Shown here: positions 25,741-36,618 of the stretch, in pieces
Layout of the letters: each line of letters begins with the position of its first letter
How positions within the stretch are numbered: position 1 is the stretch's first letter
Assembly (NCBI RefSeq): GCF_921293095.1
Contig: NC_060258.1
Location: 3,782,001-3,846,000 of the forward strand
DNA from: Ischnura elegans
Taxonomy: Eukaryota > Arthropoda > Insecta > Odonata > Coenagrionidae
DNA: 64,000 nt
Direction: 5' to 3'
Notes under the pieces: generated by a model
Database searches by the model: none
What the model saw: only the letters and a program-made list of their open reading frames with translations
Told to the model about the DNA's origin: nothing
Position numbers and translations under genes: made by a program

Positions 25741-27906
25741 CCCTCCGGAACTCGCGCTGAGCCTGACAGGCTCACATTGTTGATATTTTCTAAATAGTTC
25801 TTGACCAATTCTCAATAATGCGCTTAGATTTTCTCTACCTTTTCCTTACTCTTTTGGCTACGTTTTGCATGCGCAGAATATCCCGATCAACCAATCATAA
25901 GGTTTGAATATGGTACTTTTGCTTCGTATGCACGCGGTGTGAGCCCCTCAGGCTCAACGCGAGTGCTAGCGTTACATTTTTGATTCTCACCCTTAGCCTA
26001 TTATTTTTCTCTGATTGCTTGTATATACACTATGTAGGTTGTTATCGATAACCTCTAACACTATACTCCTAGTAAAGGTTCTTTTTCTGCCAAATCGGCT
26101 TGATATTTTGAAAGTCAAAACTATTTACATGTGAGTATGTCTGAGGAGCCATTGTTGCTCTTCCTACTGTAATTACAAGCGAGCTATAGTTGACACAAAG
26201 TAAGCTACTTGTTTTGATTTCACAAAATGTTATTAGTTACGGTTCGTTATAATTACACCTCTTTTCGAAAAGTGTATTCACATCGCCACTCGTCGGCCAT
26301 AAAATTCGGAGGACACGGTCATTCTGACTAGAGGGTGCACAGATATTGGAGGTGCTCTTCTCGCTGAAGTTTCAACTGCGCCAGTTCCGCCACAAAACCG
26401 TGAGTATTCTATTTCAGCATGCTGGCAGTGATTTTTTGCTTGCGTAAATTATAGAAAATGCAAAGAATAAGAGTAAAGAAGATAAAAAAATTTATAGGAT
26501 AGCTGCAATTTCATGATATATTTGAAAAATTTGACAGTCAATCGTAGAAGTTCTTACATTATTGGTGAATACACAACCAATTTTGAGAAAATTGTGAATT
26601 TTCGAGGTCTTTTCGCATTCCAGCAATAAATCCCAAGTATGCCCAACAAATACAGGATAAAAAACTTTGCTTTGGTAGGTAGATGCTAGAATATTTTATA
26701 CTTAGAACTTTGAAGTGTATGCTGGTAAAACACCTGATAAATCGTTTTCGGTCAACAACAGCCCTTTTGATATCGTGAAGAGTTTATGCTCCCTATCAGC
26801 AGTACTGGTAAAAATATTTTGATTGACAATTTATTTGCCAGTTTTTGTTTGGTAAATAAACTCTTGAGATTCCGACTTGCCGTGATTGGAACAATTCGGA
26901 AAAACAAGCGGAAATTGCCAACTTTGTTTCGTTGAAACAAAAGAATAAGAAACCCAGTTCATTTTATTTCTGCAAGACCTGTTTTTTTGCGTCATACACT
27001 CCAAGAAACAATAAATTTGTGTTTATGATATCAACCATGAACTATTACAAAAGAATGATTGATGTAGTGGAGATGAAAGAAAGCCAGAAATGATACCTTT
27101 TTTATGACATAACAAAATCGGGAGTAGATAGGTACACTAGATCAGTTATGCACGGCATGCAATGTATCAAGTAATGCACGGCGTTGTCCTATGCCAATAT
27201 TTACGTAATGATAAATATTGCTGTGGTAAATTCCTACATTTTTTACCTTGGAAACAAAAACATAGAAGTGAAATCTCGGAGAGCGTTATTTGGGCAATTG
27301 TCAGCTGCGCTCGTGGATGAACACGCGTAAAGAAAGAGAACCATAAAATCGCTCCCCAAAGAGTTAGGGCTAATTATAAGACGAGCCTATCAAAACTAAC
27401 AGAACAGATTAAGCAAAGGCAACTAAAAAAACAGAGAACCCTAAGTTCATTGAAATTTGAAAATGTGTTCAGACTGTGGATACACGAAAAATATATTTAC
27501 CGGGTATGTCTGCAGAAATAGTGGAAAGTGCATTTGTATCGAGCATGCACATTTATTGTATAGTGCATACTTGCAGAATAATGATCATAGCTAATTTTGC
27601 CTTATAATATTCATTCTGTCCTAATATCAACACTATGTAGTGGTTTTACGAGTCAATAAATCAATAACAAGTAATGGTAATTTATCTTATATCACACTCG
27701 ATATGAAGAAATAATTACATATTTTATCAGACGTAAATGGACTTGATTTTCATGAATTGGACCATTTCAGCATTATAAGTTAGATTTAAACAAAAGAAGA
27801 GTAAAAAAAAGCGACTTTAACATGTGAGGACTTGAAAAAGAAAATTGAGCCTGACAGGCTCAGCGCGAGTACTCGCGTTCCAAAAAGGGGCGCGAGTCCT
27901 GCAGGG
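25741..27906 (+). mobile_element. piggyBac-superfamily transposon, degenerate, inserted in the satellite
   Basis: 2166 bp bounded by TTAA (25737-25740 and 27907-27910). Ends are CCCTCCGGAACTCGCGC and, inverted, CCCTGCAGGACTCGCGC. Both ends also carry a subterminal GAGCCTGACAGGCTCA palindrome. Removing the element and one TTAA restores a satellite monomer (TGGACATTAAACAAAGG), so insertion followed satellite growth. The transposase remnant is annotated separately. Confidence 0.85.
26540..27590 (+). pseudogene. Fossil piggyBac transposase (C-terminal two thirds)
   Basis: Conceptual translation across several frameshifts and stops gives piggyBac landmarks in the right order: VNFRGLFAFQ, NPKYAQQIQ, VYAGKTPDKSF, KNILIDNLFASF, GTIRKNKRKLPTLF, YDITKSGVD, INIAVVNSYIFYLGNK, SRRALFGQLSAAL, and a C-terminal cysteine-rich end (CSDCGY...GKCICIEHA). 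The N-terminal part is not recognised, and at least one expected acidic residue of the catalytic core is replaced. No active enzyme is encoded. Confidence 0.8.
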
Positions 27907-27910
27907 TTAA

Positions 27911-28791
27911 ACAAAGGTTGGCGAACAGTTGGGGCGAATGCATTTATTTGCCTCATGATTATCGGCAGTGTCCTAATTATCCGGCTGTGGTTTATCCGTG
28001 CATGAGTTTCACACTTTAGCTTTCCCTGTCACTTGACAGTGAGCAAACTTAAGCCATCACCGTGGCCGAATGAACTCATTTGCCTCATGATGTGTGGCAG
28101 ACTCCTGATTATCCGGCTGTGGTTTATCCAGCATGATTCTCACACTTTAGCTTTCTCAGTCACATGATAGTGAACAAAGTGTAGCCATCACTGTGGCCGA
28201 ATGCACTCATTTCGCCTGCCTTGTACGGCGACCCTATATTATCCGTGAACATAGGTGAGCGTTCAGTGTGACCGAATGCACTCATTTCGCCTGTCATGTC
28301 GGGGGCCTCTAGACTATCCGGCTGTGGTTTATCCATCCAGGAGTTTCACGCTTTAGCTTTCCCAGTCACTGGATAGTGAACAAAGGTTGGCGGTCAGTGT
28401 GGCCGAATGCACTCGTTTGGCTCGTCATGTGTGGCATTCTTCTGATTATCCGGCTTTGGTTTATCCGCGCATGAGTTTCAAACCATACCATTCCCAGTTA
28501 CGGGATAGTGAGCAAGGTAAGCGTTGGGTGTTGCCGAATGCACTCATTAGGCTCGCCAAGGGTGGCATACTCCTGATTATCCGGCTGTAATATATCCGTG
28601 CATGAGTTTCACACATTACTTTTCCCAGTCACTTGACAGTAACCAAAGGTGAACGTTAACGTTGGCTAGATGCACTCATTTAGGTCGTCATTTTCGGTGA
28701 CTCCTGATTATCCGGCTGTGGTTTATCCGTGCATGAGTTCCACACTTTAGTTTCCCCAGTCACTGGACAGTGAACAAAGGTGAGCGTTCAG
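27911..28791. repeat. 131-bp tandem satellite, right part
   Basis: Six to seven more monomers in plus orientation after the piggyBac insertion. Some are shortened, for example near 28245. The array stops abruptly at 28791, where the left arm of the large inverted repeat begins. Confidence 0.9.
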
Positions 28792-30560
28792 TGATAATGT
28801 ACGATTGATTAAGAGAGATCTTAAGTATATAGTAAGTATACTAGAGGCCTAACGCCATAGGAGGGCATCGTATTGACTGCTTTAATTCTGAAAGAGCCGA
28901 TAAATGGCCTCAGAGTTGCGAGTAAGAGGCGAGAGATCCATCGTTCAAGAGTGTTCTAGTTCTCTTTCTCTTCTCCCCCTTCCTTCCCTCCCTCCCCTCT
29001 TCCTAACTCTCCGTCCGTCTCCATCGCCTCTGGCTGAGGGAAGACGATCTTCGCCTCGAACCGAGAGAATAGTCTAATAGTCTCTCTCCTATCAGCATGC
29101 GGAATCGGGGCCTTCCGACAGGGTCCTATAAGAGGGGTTCTTTCGCGCTGGGCGAGCTGCGTCCTCCACGAATCCTTCGATCTTCTCTTCTTCTTGGCTT
29201 TCATCATTACCACTAAAACAGTTTAACAACATGCAGCTCTGAACAAGTGTTGAAACGGTCTCATGTACGTCAAAGATCGAAGTCTGAATGCCTGTCAGAA
29301 GAGGGAGGGAATTTTCATGGGGCTTTGGGCCCTATAAATATATATATTCATAAACTAAACGAATAGGCTTTCGAGTTATTAGCGTCAGGAAAATATTCAC
29401 TCAACCACCACGGTTTATGACGAAATTGTGAGAGGATATATGCTCGAATATAGAATGGATGTTGGAGGGGTTTTATATTCAGCACGGTAATACTATGCTG
29501 AACAGAATTATTCCTTTGACGAAGAACTGCAGCCTTTCACAGAGCGGTTCTGGGACATAGGCAAAACAGAGATTTAATATCGCCAATGGTATTTTTTCGG
29601 AAGACTTGATACATTGTGAAACTTAATGAGCACCATTAAATAAGGCAATGAAATATTATCCGAGTTCAGGTCTCTGGACAAAATATTAATATTCCTGAAT
29701 AGGGGAGGGTGGAGGGCTCATTAAAGAGGGCGTGGTTAAGAAAGGAAAGGCGAAAACCTAATGAATTTGGAAAAGAAAAATGGGAGAGATCATGAATGGG
29801 TTAGAGAGTTTCGGTGTCCCATTGAAGGATTAGCTAGTGTCGGTGGTAAAGGAAGGGTCCGGAATTGACACAAGGTAACGACGCGATAGGTGGGGCTCAA
29901 CAGGGAGTAGAAGGGAGAGGAATGCAAAACACGACGGGAAATCTAAATAGTGCGCGAGAGCGCCGCACAGTGGTTTGGATCCGGAAAAACGTAGACAAAA
30001 ATTACTTTTGAATTTTTAAAAACCCTCTTTTACTATCAGTTGTGTTGCAATATGGGGCACCCCACCTCATGCGTACTTTTTATGAAAAAAATTGTTAACT
30101 TAGATATTTTGCGTCATCGTTGCGCTTTTTCTGACGGAAACGTGCTTTTTCTGTTTTTTTTTTCGAAAATTATATATTTTAGATAATGTTTTTTACTTTA
30201 CTGCGCAAATGATTTGGACGAAAAAACTTTGTACAAAATAATATAGAGATTATACTATCCTAAGATCTAGATATCAACCTTTTAGGGATGGTGATGATTG
30301 CTGCAGGAGTGAGTGAAGAGGAATGTCTTCGAAAAAATCGCGTTTATGTTGAGTTAATAAGGAGTGACATGGATTTGCGCGGAAACCTAATTTGGTGACA
30401 AAGTAGAGTATTATGAAGACATAGTTAAAAAAATCAGCAGTATGTATTTGAAAGTAACCGAATAACAGCGATTTTTGTGCGTATCCGCCGTACGCTTGAG
30501 AGAAACACGCGATCATCGGCGCAATGTGGGCACGTGGTTAAATGTGTCTTTCTATATTTC
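28792..30560. repeat. Large inverted repeat, left arm
   Basis: Matches 33764-36618 in reverse complement along its whole length, about 80-90 per cent by eye. The best stretch is TGTACGATTGATTAAGAGAG through the CCTATAAGAGGGGTTCTTTC region. It lacks the two insertions in the other arm. The minus-strand open frame 28956-29213 has a partner in the other arm, but changes between them are not biased to silent sites. Confidence 0.85.
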
Positions 30561-30857
30561 TAACTATCGCACTGACAGGTATTCTTTGAATTTGTCACAC
30601 ATAAATGCTCACATATACCTACTACTCAGTCCTCTTTCAGCCATTGCAGCAAAGTTCTTTGTAGATATGGACTATAAAGCGCTAAGAAAATGCACCCCAA
30701 TAAAGACCACCAAAATGTCGTGCAATTTGCATTATACAGGGAGGGAACCAGGAATGAAGGCGATGTCGGAAATTCCCATCTGGACTCTCATCCTGATGAA
30801 AGTCGGTCAGGAATAGCTTGGGTTTCGAGCAGGTAGAAAAAAATTAGCTAATCTTAA

Positions 30858-31691
30858 CCCTTTCGAGACCGCGGAGTTTTCGTCTTAGCTTGACTGCTGT
30901 ACCGAGCCCCAAGAGACTCTTCTTTCTCGTGGTACGGAGCATTTTTGGAGGGCATTCGTTAAGAAGGGTCTCGCTGAACCTTTTTCGACCCCTCCACGGT
31001 GGGACTCCGCATTATCTCGGACTCCGAGAGTAGTTGTGCTCCCTCCTTTCCGGGTTTACGACCATACCTGCGGCATTGGTTCGCGGTCAACTAATGTATT
31101 GCTTGTATGTATTTAGCAAATGGATAATTGTTGCTTGCACGTAAAAAACAGACATAGAATATAATTCCTCATTTTTATCTGAGCATTGTCAAATTTTAAA
31201 CGAAGTTCTAAGGCCATTATCAAAGCATTTAACGCAGCAACAATTTCAATGTTGATGTTTATACATAACTCGAGATATAAGTTAATATTTGTCGTAGAAT
31301 TTCGTTTAAAAATTCTAAACGCCGCTCAAAAGACAAACAATTCAATTCTTAGTTTATATTTCTTGAGAAATGAACAAATATTTATTTCGAAAATTGACTC
31401 TATAAACAATTTTATGACCGCTGTCCCTTACCGCTGAGAGGGGTTATAAAAGACGAAGGGTCCGGGTACCTGCTCCCGGATTCGGAGGGCTAATCCTGAA
31501 CCCCGAAGCGTTGGGTCCCGAGACAAAGGCGACCTAAACCCACGACCGTCCTGAAAGGGGGAGAGCTAGAAAACGTATATATACGGGTTTCGTTTTCTTA
31601 ACCGGGAAAATCTCACACGTATATATACGCCCGTGGTCTCCCGGGTCAGGAAACGTCCACACGTATATATACGTGTACGGTAGGGAAAAGG
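30858..31691. mobile_element. TTAA-flanked MITE, second family, copy 1
   Basis: 834 bp between TTAA sites (30854-30857, 31692-31695). The left end is CCCTTTCGAGACC; the right end (inverted) is CCTTTTCCCTACC. It shares GCGGTCAACTA and the TTTAAACGAAGTTCTAA block with the copy at 35062-35840. It is non-coding. Confidence 0.6.
31574..31673. repeat. Three CGTATATATACG palindromes at exact 44-bp spacing
   Basis: The 12-bp palindrome lies at 31574-31585, 31618-31629 and 31662-31673, near the right end of the TTAA element. It is visible directly in the sequence. Confidence 0.9.
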
Positions 31692-31699
31692 TTAAGAAT

Positions 31700-33763
31700 A
31701 ACCCCAAAGCATACATAATTTTTCCATGAGCATATGAGACAGCAATTCATACAATGAACTTAAACCGTCTTTGCCGATATTCTGAGCAATAATCGGTACA
31801 GTACAATAGTATCAACACTGTGCAATTTTATGTCATTTCTCTGGAGAATATACGTAAAGGGACTCGCAGTCACCGTCTAAAATTCACACAACCTATCCAC
31901 CTTTCGGGTATTTTTCGACTTTTTGCAGTAGTTCGACTGCTTTAACCCTTCAATATCCGACTTAGGGAATAATTGACCCTCTATCTCGACGCAGGTTATC
32001 TAATCGGAGACTATGTGGAACTGAAGGTGAATTAACTGAAGCCTTGGCGTGCAAATGAGCGGTACCAGATGGCCAAATCATGCTCGTAACTTATTCAAAC
32101 AGCCCGCTACATTGCCCATTCCAAAGCGCTGTTGCCATTTTCCGGTGGTCCGCAGCCACGTGTTTAGCAAAGTTAACAAAATCGTTATTTTTCATCGCAC
32201 AATCACGCTTCAAAGACGTACTTGATCGCAAAATTGACGGGAGTACTATGCAAACAATCATCTTTTGATAATTGGATTGATTGATTGATTTCCAAATTGC
32301 AGTCATAGCAGTCACATTTCGGGAGGGAGGCGCTCCGCTGGGAGGGTCCAAGACACGGGCCAGAGAGGGCGAACGCGTCGAGGAAAGGTTTGACGATTAA
32401 GGACCCTACGGAGGGTGTACCACGCCCATCTTCAGACTACCTGCTCCATGGCCCCACCAAACGCACTTAAACCTCACCCAAGTCCTCACCAATATAGTCA
32501 AACCGCCTCTATCTCAACTGATGCTGGAATGTATTTGGTATAATAATGTCTTACATCAGCGATTGATTGAGATGTTATCTTATCAGCATTAGGAGTACTC
32601 TATTCTTCCAAGTCACTGTCTATCACTTTCCTTATTTCCCCTGCATGGAAAACCGAATTGGGACAGATTTTGTAGTGCTTCATTTTAACGCTGTATTTTT
32701 ATATTTTTTCTCTGACGCATGTTTTTAACCTAGAGAAATTCAGCAAATAACATGTTCTGAAATCCTACTTGAGTTTTAAAATGCATTACGCATTATTTTT
32801 TAACTGTGCAAGTGATATTTTTTGTAAAGATCAATTCTTCTAACAATAAATCTAACCGTAAAACTAATGAAAACATGGGAAAAGTAATCAGAACACTCCC
32901 ATCCTCGTAACGTAAAAATTTAAAGGAAAAACGAATGAGGGAGCGCAAGAAAAGGGCGAATGGTAAATTGACTGCTGGCGGTCATTATAGGTATGCGGCT
33001 TGCCCCGGTCATTCTAGTGCTAACACGTGTGTTTTACTTGCAGTCAAACTACCTCTTGTGTAGCAGTCAAGTCAAGTTGGATGGTGCACCACTGTGAAAA
33101 ATCAGAATGTCCCGCATAATGACCGCTTCACACATCCCTTGGGTGCAGCAGGTGCTCGAGTAACGGGTCTCCTGCCACTTCGGATCGGAAGAAAGAAAAG
33201 TCAACGGAGGGTTTTCCCAATAGTAGTGCAAGCAGTATGTCGTCTTTATATCAAAAGATTACCATAATGCTATTGAAGTCGTGCATGCATGCGATAAAAT
33301 AAAATATTATCCTTCTCCTCCCCCTGCGTCAAATATGCGCGTAACATCAAGGAACGAAATTATTTTACTGTTACATTTAGTAAGTTTGGATAGTGATAAA
33401 ATAGAAAATAATGCATGAAATGTTTAACTTCTTTTTATAAGTGAATGGACGATCTACGTCTGTTGAACAGCTGAAAGAGAACAAATTCCCCTTGCCCATA
33501 CTCTTCGGTGGGCAAAGCGGGGGTTGGGGAGTATTTGTTTGTGTATTCGCGGAAATTTGTTCCTTAGAGCAAACATGCAAGGTGAATGTGTGAGCTGCGC
33601 GATTGTTTGGTGTCCCTTGTGTTTTAGCTTGATTTTCGTGTTTTAACCCCCCCTGTCAGCCTTTTAACTTAGCAGCCCCCAATTTGCCCACTAAAGGGTA
33701 CGGCCTCGGGGAATTTTTTCTCTTTTAATTTTACTTCCTACTTTTTTAAAAATCCTTTTCAAT
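31700..33763. other. Spacer of the large inverted repeat
   Basis: Apart from the partial fold-back MITE at 32060-32480, no gene or family is recognised. Confidence 0.4.
32060..32480. mobile_element. Partial copy of the fold-back MITE of 2371-3072
   Basis: TTTAGCAAAGTTAACAAAATC, TTCATCGCA, GTACTTGAT, TTGATTGATT and GTCGAGGAAAGG blocks follow the same order as in the full copy from about 2733. It continues into CTCCATGGCCCCACC, the inverted left-end block. The 109-bp hairpin partner arm is absent. Confidence 0.6.
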
Positions 33764-34017
33764 GAAATATAGGAAGACACATTTGACCACGTGACTACTA
33801 TGCGCCAATTTTCGCGTGTTGACGCTCGTGCGTACTGCGGATTCGCGCAAAAATCGCTGTTATTTGTCACTTGCATAAACATACAGCTGCTTTTTTTTTA
33901 AACTAATGTCTTTATAATACTCTACCTTCTTGTCACCAGCTTAGGTTTCCGCGCAAATTGACGTCACTCTTTTGTAGCTCAACATTTATGCGACGTTTTG
34001 AAAAACATTTACTCCTC

Positions 34018-34305
34018 CTTGGTGGCGCAGCGAGGCGGGAGGGTTTTGGGGGATAAATCCCCACAGACCTCAGAGAAATTTTCAAGTTTAATCCATTATA
34101 CATAGGATCAGTATTACTTATAGTTGTAATAAGATTAATCAAATATCCTTCAGAAAATAAGCCGTTAAACTCGCCGTTTTGAACAATTATTCTTAATTTT
34201 TTCTAGGGGAGGGTCCGCGCAACTCCTGATTATCCTGGCGGGTATGCAATCCTAAGTATTATTTGCGCCTAAAACCCCCCAAGCCTAAATTCTTAGCTGC
34301 GCCAG
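34018..34305. mobile_element. 288-bp MITE with GGCGCAGC ends (hAT-like)
   Basis: It begins CTTGGTGGCGCAGC and ends GCTGCGCCAG. The flanks TACTCCTC and TGCTCCTC form an 8-bp duplication with one mismatch. The other arm of the inverted repeat lacks it, reading CATTCCTCTTCACTC at the equivalent point, which confirms insertion. The interior includes GGGGGATAAATCCCC. Confidence 0.65.
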
Positions 34306-35061
34306 TGCTCCTCTTCCCTCACTCTTGCAGCAATCATGAACATCGCTAAAAGGTTGATATCTAGATTTTGTGATAGCTTAATCTCTATATTAATATATTA
34401 CGAAGTTTTGTCCAAAATAATTGGCGCAGTAAGGAAAAAATATTATCTAAAATACGTAAATTTTGAAAAACAGAAAAGACACTTTTACGTTAAAAATAGC
34501 GAATTAATGACGCAATGTATCTAACTTTAAATTTTTTTCATAAAAAGTAAGCATGTAATGTGGTACCCCAGACATAGTAACATAACTCTCATAGTAAAAG
34601 AGGGTTTCAAAAAATCCAAAAATCATTTTTATCAACATCTTTCCGAATCCGCACCACTGTGTGGCGCTCTCTCGCACCATTTCAATTTCCCAATGTGTTT
34701 TGCATTCCTCTCCCCTCTACTCCCTGTTGAGCCCCACCTACCGCGTCGTTACCGTGTAAATTCACAACCTTTCCTTCACCACCGACACTCGCTAATCCGT
34801 CAATGGGACACCGACAGTCTCTACACTATTCATGCTCTCTCAAATTTTTTATTTTCCAAATTATTTACGTTTTTGTCAGTCCTTTCTTAACCTCGCCCTC
34901 TTTAATAAGCTCTCCGCCCTCCCCTATTCAGGAATAGTAATATTTTGACCTGAGTCCTGTCCACGGATAATATTTAATTGCGTTCTTCAATTTTGCCCCT
35001 TTAAGTTCCACTATGTGGCTCAGTACCACGTCTTCCCACAAAATACCATTGGCAATATTAA

Positions 35062-35840
35062 CCCTTTCGCGTCGAATGCCTCACCTGAGCGGCGAGGATT
35101 TTCTTCCCTAAACAATGAATACCACACCAGTGCGTCCTGAATGTTCTTACCCTAACCAAAGAATGCCGCGCCTGTGCGGCACAGGTCGAAAAAAGTGACA
35201 TTCGCGGACACAATAGACCCACGGACGCGGTCGCCCCTCACGATCCGCCTTAGCGCGAGCCCAGTCCCATCTTCGGCCGCTAGAGTCGACCCTTTATTAT
35301 CCTCTCCACGCGGTCAACTACTGTTATTTGCAGTGTTTTTTCCAAAAAAATATTTGTTGCATACTTTTGAAATCAATTGCTAGAAATGAATTCATCTCTT
35401 TTTGCTGAACACAAGGAAATTTCAAACAAAATTCTAAAGTTTATCTCAACGGAATTATAGAACTAGTAAATACATTAAATTCGTCTAAATCAACGTTAGA
35501 ACTTCGTTTAAAATTTCTGCACGCTCAGAAAAAAACACAAAATTCATTTTGAATATAAAAAAATCGGTGCGAGCAACAAATATTTTCTTAAGTTTTGCAT
35601 TAACATTTTAGCCAGTTGACCGCGAACTCGTGCTAGGAAGGGGCTTTTAATCTTTCTAGGGTCTGGGACAGAGGCCGAGGAAAGGGATTGGCGCCCTCTG
35701 AGTTGGGTCCAAAAATGGTTAGGGAGGGAACCACTGCCTTCAGTTGACGCGAAAACGCTTCGTACAAGGGAGTAAAGAAAACTTTCAAAAGACTCGTATT
35801 GAGGAAGAATTTCCCTGAAACAAAGTCCGGCGTGAAAGGG
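35062..35840. mobile_element. TTAA-flanked MITE, second family, copy 2
   Basis: 779 bp with termini CCCTTTCGCGTCG and (inverted) CCCTTTCACGCCG, flanked by TTAA. The left arm of the inverted repeat shows the empty site at about 29570-29590 with a single TTAA. Confidence 0.82.
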
Positions 35841-36618
35841 TTAAATCTCAATTTTGCCTATTTTCCAGTACCGCAATGAAGGAGGCTGCAGTACTTTGTC
35901 AAACTAATCATTAAGGACACATATTATTAGCATGCTGAATATGAAAACCCCACCAACCTCCATTCGATATTCGAGCACATCTCTTCTCACAATTTCGCCA
36001 TAATCCGTGGTGGTTGAGTGAATATTTTCGTGACGCAATTAACTTGAAAGCCTATTCGTTTAGTTTATGAATATATGTTTAAAGGGCCCGAGGCCCCCTG
36101 AAATTTCCCTCCCTTTTCTGACAGGCATTCAGACTTCGATCTTTGACGTACATGATACCGTTTCAACACATGTTCACAGCTGCATGTTCTTAAACTGTTT
36201 TCGTGGTAATGATGAAAGCCAAGCAGAAGAGAAGATCGAAGGATTCATGGAGGACGCAGCTCGCCAAGCGTGAAAGAACCCCTCTTATAGGACCCTGCCG
36301 CAAGGTCCCGATTCCGCATGCTGATAAGAGAGTGACTATTAGACTTTTCTACCGGTCCGAGGCGAAGATCGTCTTCCCGCGGAGGCGATGGAGACGGACG
36401 CAGAGTTAGGAAGAGAAGAGGGAGGAAAGGAAGGGGGAGAGGAGAGAGAACTAGAACGACCTTGAACGATGGATCTCTCGCCACTTTCTCGCAACTCCGA
36501 GGCCATTTATCGGCTCTTTCAGAATTAAAACAGTCAATACGATTCCCTCCTATGACGTTAGCCCTCTAGTATACTTACTATATACTTTAGATCTCTCTTA
36601 ATCAATCGTACATCATCA

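Larger units (their letters stand above)
33764..36618. repeat. Large inverted repeat, right arm
   Basis: Reverse-complement partner of 28792-30560. It is longer because of insertions at 34018-34305 and 35062-35840 and some indels. The spacer between arms is about 3.2 kb and contains MITEs but no recognised gene. Confidence 0.85.

Noticed and set aside
19905..28791. CRISPR-like array
   Set aside because: Monomers are contiguous, 131 bp and degenerate, without unique spacers, in eukaryotic DNA.
19905..28791. CENP-B box in the satellite
   Set aside because: I looked for the TTCGNNNNANNCGGG pattern; the TTCGCTCGTCATGTG stretch does not fit and no other match was seen.
28956..29213. Paired open frames in the inverted-repeat arms (partner 36203-36409)
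   Set aside because: They look conserved, but changes between the copies include more amino-acid-altering than silent ones and the frames diverge by a shift. Shared ancestry of the arms explains them.
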